A stretch of DNA of 19,051 bases, from NCBI GenBank assembly GCA_009925965.1, contig RFPW01000025.1:1-19051 (forward strand). The letters run 5' to 3'. Shown one piece after another: positions 13,703-19,051 of this stretch (position 1 is its first letter; each line of letters begins with the position of its first letter). Under the pieces are notes generated by a model. The model saw nothing but the letters and a program-made list of their open reading frames with translations. It had not been told where the DNA came from and searched no databases. The translations under genes were made by a program, and so were the position numbers. The stretch comes from Betaproteobacteria bacterium (GTDB lineage Bacteria; Pseudomonadota; Gammaproteobacteria; Burkholderiales; Burkholderiaceae_E).

Positions 13703-14452
13703 CTAAAACCGTACACCTTCGTGCAAAGCGGCAATTCCGCCCGTGAGGTTGAACCAGCGCACCCGCTCCAGGCCGGCCGTCTCCAGCATCGATGCCAGCG
13801 TGCTCTGATCGGGATGCATCCGGATCGATTCGGCGAGGTAACGATAGCTCTGGGCGTCCCCCGCAATCTGCGCACCCAATCGTGGCAGGACCTGAAACGA
13901 GTACAGATCGTACACACGCTCCATGGGCTGCCAGACCCGGGAAAATTCAAGGACTAACAGGCGTCCACCCGGTCGCAGGACGCGGACCATCTCGGCCAGC
14001 GCACGATCCTTGTGCGTCATATTGCGCAGGCCAAAGGCCACTGTCACGAGATCAAAGTGACGGTCTGGAAACGGTAATTGTTCGGCGTCGCATTGTGTCA
14101 CCGGTATTTGCAGTCCGGCGTCGATCATCCGGTCGCGACCGCGCGCCAGCATGGCGGGGTTGATATCGGTCAGCCAAACCTCGCCTGTTGTACCAGATTT
14201 GCGGGCAAATTCCCGGGCGAGATCGCCTGTACCGCCCGCGATATCAAGCACCCGCATACCGGGACGCACCGCGGCCCGGCCGACCGTAAACGCCTTCCAG
14301 GCTCGATGTAAGCCACCTGACATCAGGTCGTTCATCAGGTCATATCGATTCGCAACCGATCCAAAGACCTCGGCCACCCGGTCAGCTTTGCTCTCAAGCG
14401 GAACCGATTCATAACCAAAATGCGTCGTGCCGCCGCTCGGGGTGTGTTGCAT
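13703..14452 (-). CDS. ubiE: Ubiquinone/menaquinone C-methyltransferase UbiE
   Basis: This 249-residue enzyme is an S-adenosylmethionine-dependent C-methyltransferase of ubiquinone synthesis (2-octaprenyl-6-methoxy-1,4-benzoquinol methylase), and also of menaquinone synthesis where that pathway exists. Family signatures are clear: T-H-F-G-Y (10-14), Y-D-L-M-N-D-L-M-S-G-G-L-H-R-A-W (37-52), SAM-binding V-L-D-I-A-G-G-T-G-D (68-77), D-I-N (96-98), G-L-R-N-M (141-145) and R-V-L-R-P-G-G-R (157-164). The length is the family norm. The start ATG at 14452 overlaps the stop of the DUF971 gene by one base (TGATG), so the two are translationally coupled. Downstream lie the Tim44-like gene and ubiJ, a conserved betaproteobacterial grouping. 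Confidence 0.97.
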   Translation of the reverse strand: MQHTPSGGTTHFGYESVPLESKADRVAEVFGSVANRYDLMNDLMSGGLHRAWKAFTVGRAAVRPGMRVLDIAGGTGDLAREFARKSGTTGEVWLTDINPAMLARGRDRMIDAGLQIPVTQCDAEQLPFPDRHFDLVTVAFGLRNMTHKDRALAEMVRVLRPGGRLLVLEFSRVWQPMERVYDLYSFQVLPRLGAQIAGDAQSYRYLAESIRMHPDQSTLASMLETAGLERVRWFNLTGGIAALHEGVRF

Positions 14453-14952
14453 CAGTTGCGCTTACGCGAGAGTTCAGCCCCGAAGGTGGGTGTCACAGCG
14501 GAGGCAGCCACGGCGGCGGGCGCACTAGGGGCGGTTTGCGCACAGGCGCGCGCAACAGGCGCCGGCCCATTCGCCTTCGACGGCGCTTCGTCCCGACTTG
14601 CTCCCGCGGCCTCGAGCCTGGCAAGGTAATCCGTCCACAACGTGTCCTGCTCGCGACCCAAGCGGTACAGCAGATCCCAAGAAAAAATGCCGCTAACGTG
14701 GCCATCCGAAAAAGTCGGCTGGATGGCGTAATGCCCGACCTGCTCAATCGCAACAATCGTCACATCGCGCTTGCCGACCTGAAGCACTTCCTGACCAGGG
14801 CCATGCCCCTTCACCTCGGCCGACGGCGAATGGACGCGCAAGAACTCGGTTGGGAAGCGGAACACAAATCCGTCGCCAAACTCGACTTCAAGCACACGCG
14901 AAATCTGGTGCAGGACAATTCTGGTTGGGACGAGCATTGGGGTCGAGGACAT
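14452..14952 (-). CDS. DUF971 (GBBH-like N-terminal) domain protein
   Basis: This 166-residue protein has a DUF971 domain at about residues 8-115 (P-T-R-I-V-L-H at the start, F-P-T-E-F-L-R-V-H-S-P-S-A-E-V-K-G-H in the middle, and G-H-V-S-G-I-F-S-W-D-L-L-Y-R-L at 84-98). The same fold is found at the N-terminus of gamma-butyrobetaine hydroxylase. Stand-alone members lie beside ubiE in many betaproteobacteria and have no established function. The last 50 residues are Ala/Pro-rich and look disordered. ATG at 14952 gives the usual N-terminus; the open frame extends to 15150 but overlaps the HIT gene. Only a weak ribosome binding site is seen. It starts 11 bases after the HIT gene stop and overlaps the ubiE start by one base. 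Confidence 0.87.
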   Translation of the reverse strand: MSSTPMLVPTRIVLHQISRVLEVEFGDGFVFRFPTEFLRVHSPSAEVKGHGPGQEVLQVGKRDVTIVAIEQVGHYAIQPTFSDGHVSGIFSWDLLYRLGREQDTLWTDYLARLEAAGASRDEAPSKANGPAPVARACAQTAPSAPAAVAASAVTPTFGAELSRKRN

Positions 14953-14963
14953 GGCAGCCTGGA

Positions 14964-15443
14964 TTAATGGGAATGGCTGGAACGAGCCAACGAATGAACT
15001 AACGCGAGGCGCAGCGCAGGTATCCGCAGGGCGGTGGACTGGCTTCGGGCAAGGGCTGCGGCGGCGCGATCGGAGGATGAAATGTTGCCGCTCAAACCAG
15101 TTTCTGGTCGGCTCCAGATCGAATCCGGAAATGTCAGGTCGTCGCGCCAACGCGGCACGATGTGAACATGGAGATGAGGTACCTGATTGCCCAGACTGGC
15201 CACATTGACTTTATCGGGCGTCAAGGTGTCCCTCAAAACGCGCTCGACCTGGCGCACGGCCGCCACCAGGTCCAGAGAATCGGACTCTGAGAGGTCGGAC
15301 AATTCGGCCACGTGCTCATTCCAGATGATGCGCACGAGCCCGGGCCAATCCGGCTCGTCAGCGAGCACCAAACGCCAGGATCGCGCGCGATGCAGTAACT
15401 CGCCACCGTCACTGGCGCAGAGTGGACACGCGGAGCCCGACAC
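14964..15443 (-). CDS. HIT family (histidine triad) protein
   Basis: This 159-residue protein belongs to the histidine-triad nucleotide hydrolase/transferase family. The triad H-L-H-V-H-I-V-P is at 90-97 (H90, H92, H94), preceded by N-V-A-S-L-G-N-Q-V-P, which binds the nucleotide phosphate in homologues. The N-terminus has C-P-L-C (6-9), typical of this betaproteobacterial subgroup, and a conserved D-W-P-G-L-V-R-I-I-W-N-E-H segment. I chose GTG at 15443: it gives M-S-G-S-A-C-P-L-C, and the gene then begins 11 bases after the oxidoreductase stop. The open frame to 15608 overlaps that gene and lacks homology. The last 45 residues are Ser/Ala/Arg-rich and poorly conserved. The substrate is unknown; relatives act on adenylated or dinucleoside compounds. 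Confidence 0.88.
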   Translation of the reverse strand: MSGSACPLCASDGGELLHRARSWRLVLADEPDWPGLVRIIWNEHVAELSDLSESDSLDLVAAVRQVERVLRDTLTPDKVNVASLGNQVPHLHVHIVPRWRDDLTFPDSIWSRPETGLSGNISSSDRAAAALARSQSTALRIPALRLALVHSLARSSHSH

Positions 15444-15454
15444 AAACCCGCTGC

Positions 15455-18400
15455 TCAGACCAAGACCCGCTCGATACCGCCCGCGTTGGCCGCGGCCACA
15501 TAGTCCGGCATCCACTGTTCGCCCAAGAGGTGCTTGGCCATCTCGACAACAATGTAATCGGCTTGTGCACCAGTGTCGCCCTGAAAACGCGCCAAGCCCT
15601 GAAGGCACGATGGACAGCTCGTCAACACCTTGACCTCGCCGGCAAAACCATCCCCGCGCAATCCATCAGCGCCTTTGCGCATTTCTTCTTCTTTGCGGAA
15701 CCGTACTTGAGTTGAAATATCGGGCCGGGAAACCGCCAGCGTTCCACTTTCGCCACAGCAACGGTCATTCTTCTTAATGACACCATTCAACTCCGCGTTC
15801 ATGAGAGTGTTAACCACCTTCAGCGGTTGATGCTGTTTCATTGGACTATGACAGGGGTCGTGGTACATGTATCGAACCCCGGTAGCACCCTCCAGACGCA
15901 GTCCCTTCTCCATCAGATACTCATGGATGTCGATGATGCGACATCCCGGGAAAATCTTGTCGAATTCATAACCAGCCAACTGGTCATAACAAGTGCCACA
16001 GCTGACGACGACGGTCTTGATGTCAAGATAGTTCAGCGTGTTGGCGACCCGGTGAAACAGCACGCGGTTATCGGTGATGATCTTCTCGGCGGCATCGAAG
16101 TCGCCGGTGCCGCGCTGCGGATAGCCACAACAGAGATACCCGGGCGGCAACACCGTCTGCACACCCACGTGCCAGAGCATGGCCTGAGTCGCAAGGCCCA
16201 CCTGCGAAAAGAGCCGCTCCGAACCACAGCCCGGAAAATAGAAAACCGCTTCGGCGTCACTGCGCGTGCGTTTCGGGTCTCGCAAAATCGGGACGTAACG
16301 CGCGTCCTCAATGTCGAGGAGCTTGCGGGCCGTCTGCTTGGGAAGGCCCCCAGGCATTTTCTTGTTAATAAAATGAACAATCTGCTCCCGCATGGGGGGC
16401 TTGCCATGGGTTGCCGGCGGCTTGCTGGTCTGTCGCTTTGCAGCCACCCCAAACAGGTCGCTCGCGACCCGCTGCGCCTTGTAACCCCAATCGATCATAA
16501 CCTTGCGGGTGATATTGATGGTGTTGGGATCTTTGGCATTGAGCAACAGCATGGCGGCTGAGGTACCCGGATTGAAGCGTCGCTGACCCATCTTGCGCAG
16601 GAGATTGCGCATGTTCATCGACACTTCACCAAAATCAATATCGACCGGGCACGGGTTCAAGCACTTGTGACACACCGTGCAGTGATCGGCAACATCGCCA
16701 AACTCTTCCCAGTGTTTAATCGAAACACCGCGTCGGGTCTGCTCCTCGTAGAGAAAAGCCTCGACCAGCAGACTGGTCGCCAAAATCTTGTTGCGCGGCG
16801 AATAGAACAAGTTCGCGCGCGGAACATGGGTCGCACACACGGGTTTGCACTTGCCGCAGCGCAGACAGTCCTTGATGGACGCCGCAATTGAGCCAATGTC
16901 GGACTGCTGCAGGATCAGGCTTTCGGCCCCCATCAGACCAAATGAAGGCGTGTAGGCGTTGCGCAGATCGCTGGCAACGACCCCATTGCGAAGGAGCTTG
17001 CCGGCGTTGAAATGCCCGTTCGGGTCAATGCGTTTTTTGTAATCAGCAAATGGGGCAAGCTCGGCATCCGTTAAAAACTCGAGCTTGGTGATCCCGATGC
17101 CATGCTCGCCCGAAATGACGCCATCCAGCGATCTCGCCAGGGCCATGATTCGCACGACCGCGGCATTGGCCTGCTGAAGCATGCCGTAATCATCGCTGTT
17201 GACCGGGAGATTGGTATGCACGTTACCGTCGCCGGCATGCATGTGTAGCGCAATAAATACCCGCGAACGCAACACTTTCTGATGGGTGTCCTCGAACGCT
17301 TGGCGGACCGGGGCGAAGGCAGCGCCCGAAAAAATCTCCGCCAACCGATCGCGCAATTCGAGTTTCCAAGAGACCCGGATCGATCGGTCCTGCAAGATCC
17401 GAAATAGCGTCGCATCAGGGTCACGCTGGCTGGCTTCAATCCCAATAGCGGGTTCGATGCCGATCGCGCGTAAGCCCTCGAGTACCGCTTCAATCGGTTG
17501 ATCAATTTGTTGGAGCAAGAAATCCCAGCGCGTCCGAATTCGCGTAAGGAGTTCGCGGGCGAGTGGCAAGCGTTCTTGCAGCAGATCGACCGCCGGGGTG
17601 CGATCAAGTTCGCTGTCACCGGCTTTGCCCAGCGCCGGCTCACCACGCGCCACCCCATCCAGCATCACTTCCAGAGCGGCGACCAGGCGGAGCTTGTTAC
17701 TGATCGAGAGTTCGATATTGATCCGCTCAATCCCGTCGGTGTACTCACCCATGCGTTCGAGCGGAATCACCACGTCTTCATTAATCTTGAAGGCATTGGT
17801 GTGACGCGCGATGGCTGCCGTGCGGGCCCGGTCGAGCCAAAAGGTCTTGCGGGCCTCGGGGCTGACCGCAACAAAACCCTCGCCTGAACGGCCATTGGCG
17901 AGCCGGATCACTTCACTGGTCGCGTGCGCAACCGCGTCTCCGTCATCACCAACGATATCGCCAATCAACACCATCTTGGGCAGGCCGCCCCGTTTACTTT
18001 TGGTGGCGTAACCGACGGCCCGCAAATAGCGCTCATCGAGATGTTCAAGTCCCGCGAGCAACACAGCCGGTCGAGTGGCCGCATCGGGTTTGGCGGCCAG
18101 CCCCAGGAGATAGTTCTTGATTTCAACAATAGACGGCACCGCGTCGCGGGGCTGTCCAAAAAACTCGAGGCAGACCGTCCTCACATGCGATGGCATCCGG
18201 TGCAGGACCCAGCGCGCTGAGGTAATCAGACCATCGGTGCCCTCTTTTTGGACCCCTGGCAGACCCGCCAAAAATTTATCGGTGACATCCTTGCCCAAGC
18301 CGGTCTTGCGAAACCGCTGGCCTTCGATCCGGAGCGTTTCCGTCCGCACGGAAGGCCCCCGCATGCGCCCGTCCTCAGCCAATGAATCGGCTTCGAACCA

Positions 18401-19051
18401 ATTGAGCTCGAAGGTCGCCATCGGCGCCTCATGGATCTTGCCCAGGTTATGGTCAAGGCGAGTCACCTCGAGCCAGCGGCCACCGGGGTCAACCATCCGC
18501 CACCAGTAGAGGTTGTCCAGCGCGGTTCCCCAGAGCACCGCCTTTTTGCCACCCGCATTCATCGCGACATTGCCGCCGATGCAGGAGGCTTCAGCCGAGG
18601 TAGGGTCAACCGCGAAGACGAGGCCGGCGGCGTCGGCCGCATCAGCGACCCGCTTGGTGACCACACCCGCAGCCGAAAAAATCGTCTGTACCGGGGCTTC
18701 GATGCCGGGCAGTTGCATCGCCTCGACGGGACCAAGCGACTCCAGTTTTTCGGTATTGATCACCGCGGATCGCGGTGACAGTGGAATCGCGCCGCCGGTG
18801 TAGCCCGTACCACCGCCCCGCGCAATGATGGTCAGGCCGAGCTCGATACAACCCGTCACCATCGCTGCCACTTCGTGCTCCGACTCCGGAGTCAAGACCA
18901 CAAACGGGTACTCAACGCGCCAATCGGTCGCATCGGTCACATGCGAGACACGGCTCATCCCATCGAAGCGAATGTTGTCCTTGGCGGTCACCCGGCCCAG
19001 ACGCCGCTCGACCTGCTTGCGCAAGGCAGCCGTCTGCTCAAACTCGCGTTC
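15455..19051 (-). CDS. FAD-binding/4Fe-4S/CCG-domain oxidoreductase (GlcD-GlcF-type fusion), 5' end outside window
   Basis: This very large protein (1198 codons visible) joins a GlcD-like flavin dehydrogenase to a GlcF-like iron-sulfur unit and probably oxidises a 2-hydroxyacid such as D-lactate, passing electrons to quinones. The FAD-binding site R-G-G-G-T-G-Y-T-G-G is at about 18790-18820, and an FAD-oxidase C-terminal region with H-M-H-A-G-D-G-N-V-H at about 17210-17240. Two ferredoxin motifs follow: C-L-R-C-G-K-C-K-P-V-C (16835-16867) and C-T-V-C-H-K-C-L-N-P-C (16649-16681). Two cysteine-rich CCG domains complete the protein (Y-L-C-C-G-Y-P near 16130; C-C-G-E-S-G near 15750). The frame is open to the window edge with E-F-E-Q-T-A-A-L-R-K-Q, so the true start, probably with a DUF3683 domain, lies beyond 19051. 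A TTG at 19024 is not the start. Confidence 0.92.
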   Translation of the reverse strand, partial: EREFEQTAALRKQVERRLGRVTAKDNIRFDGMSRVSHVTDATDWRVEYPFVVLTPESEHEVAAMVTGCIELGLTIIARGGGTGYTGGAIPLSPRSAVINTEKLESLGPVEAMQLPGIEAPVQTIFSAAGVVTKRVADAADAAGLVFAVDPTSAEASCIGGNVAMNAGGKKAVLWGTALDNLYWWRMVDPGGRWLEVTRLDHNLGKIHEAPMATFELNWFEADSLAEDGRMRGPSVRTETLRIEGQRFRKTGLGKDVTDKFLAGLPGVQKEGTDGLITSARWVLHRMPSHVRTVCLEFFGQPRDAVPSIVEIKNYLLGLAAKPDAATRPAVLLAGLEHLDERYLRAVGYATKSKRGGLPKMVLIGDIVGDDGDAVAHATSEVIRLANGRSGEGFVAVSPEARKTFWLDRARTAAIARHTNAFKINEDVVIPLERMGEYTDGIERINIELSISNKLRLVAALEVMLDGVARGEPALGKAGDSELDRTPAVDLLQERLPLARELLTRIRTRWDFLLQQIDQPIEAVLEGLRAIGIEPAIGIEASQRDPDATLFRILQDRSIRVSWKLELRDRLAEIFSGAAFAPVRQAFEDTHQKVLRSRVFIALHMHAGDGNVHTNLPVNSDDYGMLQQANAAVVRIMALARSLDGVISGEHGIGITKLEFLTDAELAPFADYKKRIDPNGHFNAGKLLRNGVVASDLRNAYTPSFGLMGAESLILQQSDIGSIAASIKDCLRCGKCKPVCATHVPRANLFYSPRNKILATSLLVEAFLYEEQTRRGVSIKHWEEFGDVADHCTVCHKCLNPCPVDIDFGEVSMNMRNLLRKMGQRRFNPGTSAAMLLLNAKDPNTINITRKVMIDWGYKAQRVASDLFGVAAKRQTSKPPATHGKPPMREQIVHFINKKMPGGLPKQTARKLLDIEDARYVPILRDPKRTRSDAEAVFYFPGCGSERLFSQVGLATQAMLWHVGVQTVLPPGYLCCGYPQRGTGDFDAAEKIITDNRVLFHRVANTLNYLDIKTVVVSCGTCYDQLAGYEFDKIFPGCRIIDIHEYLMEKGLRLEGATGVRYMYHDPCHSPMKQHQPLKVVNTLMNAELNGVIKKNDRCCGESGTLAVSRPDISTQVRFRKEEEMRKGADGLRGDGFAGEVKVLTSCPSCLQGLARFQGDTGAQADYIVVEMAKHLLGEQWMPDYVAAANAGGIERVLV

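Noticed and set aside
14964..15100. Possible frameshift in the C-terminal tail of the HIT protein (Ser/Ala/Arg-rich)
   Set aside because: The tail stays open to a stop 11 bases before the next gene, and its Ala/Leu/Arg composition is compatible with the variable C-termini of this family. No better continuation was found in another frame.
15444..15608. Longer N-terminus for the HIT protein
   Set aside because: It lies within the oxidoreductase coding end and shows no family resemblance. The GTG at 15443 places C-P-L-C near the start as in relatives.
1..19051. Mobile elements, CRISPR arrays, tRNA/rRNA genes or a defence system
   Set aside because: No transposase, integrase, regularly spaced repeats, tRNA-like folds or toxin-antitoxin-like pairs were seen. 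All large frames are metabolic or transport genes with consistent codon use.

Overview
The window reads as a chromosomal stretch of a betaproteobacterium, most likely Burkholderiales. Three things point there: the gene order FAD/Fe-S oxidoreductase, HIT protein, DUF971 protein, ubiE, Tim44-like protein, ubiJ; a short secreted high-potential iron-sulfur protein; and moderately high-GC codon use with frequent GTG/TTG starts. Coding density is very high. No gap exceeds about 95 bases, and no RNA gene, insertion sequence, phage gene or CRISPR array was seen.

Layout. (1) 17-307, plus: a small HiPIP electron carrier. (2) 340-4595, minus: a complete ugpB-ugpA-ugpE-ugpC operon for sn-glycerol-3-phosphate or glycerophosphodiester import. 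The ugpB leader carries a Pho-box-like element and a perfect 12-bp inverted repeat. (3) 4688-5503, minus: a fumarylacetoacetate-hydrolase-family protein with a twin-arginine signal, divergent from (4) 5568-9521, plus: a four-gene peptide-type ABC importer (dppB, dppC, dppD and dppF-like) that lacks a binding-protein gene. Two tiny overlapping reading frames link dppB to dppC. (5) 9508-19051, minus: a long run of closely spaced genes. In order of transcription these are a large FAD/Fe-S oxidoreductase (5' end outside the window), a HIT protein, a DUF971 protein, ubiE, a Tim44-like membrane protein, ubiJ and a P-type ATPase. Its end overlaps dppF tail to tail by 14 bases.

How the genes fit together. 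UbiE and UbiJ both serve ubiquinone biosynthesis. In related bacteria ubiB commonly follows ubiJ, but here a cation-type P-type ATPase takes that place. Its M4 motif reads P-Q-E-L-P, with glutamine where a cation-binding glutamate is expected. The ugp operon would import organic phosphate esters under phosphate limitation, and the Pho-box-like sequence fits this. The exported FAH-like enzyme and the divergent Dpp-type importer may form a functional pair, but this rests on position only.

Most of the window is ordinary. The points that deserve a second look are the ATPase in the ubiB position with its altered motif, the chained mini-frames before dppC, the composite ugpB leader, the palindrome before the Tim44-like gene, and the exported FAH protein beside an importer without a binding protein. 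No clearly new multi-gene system was found.
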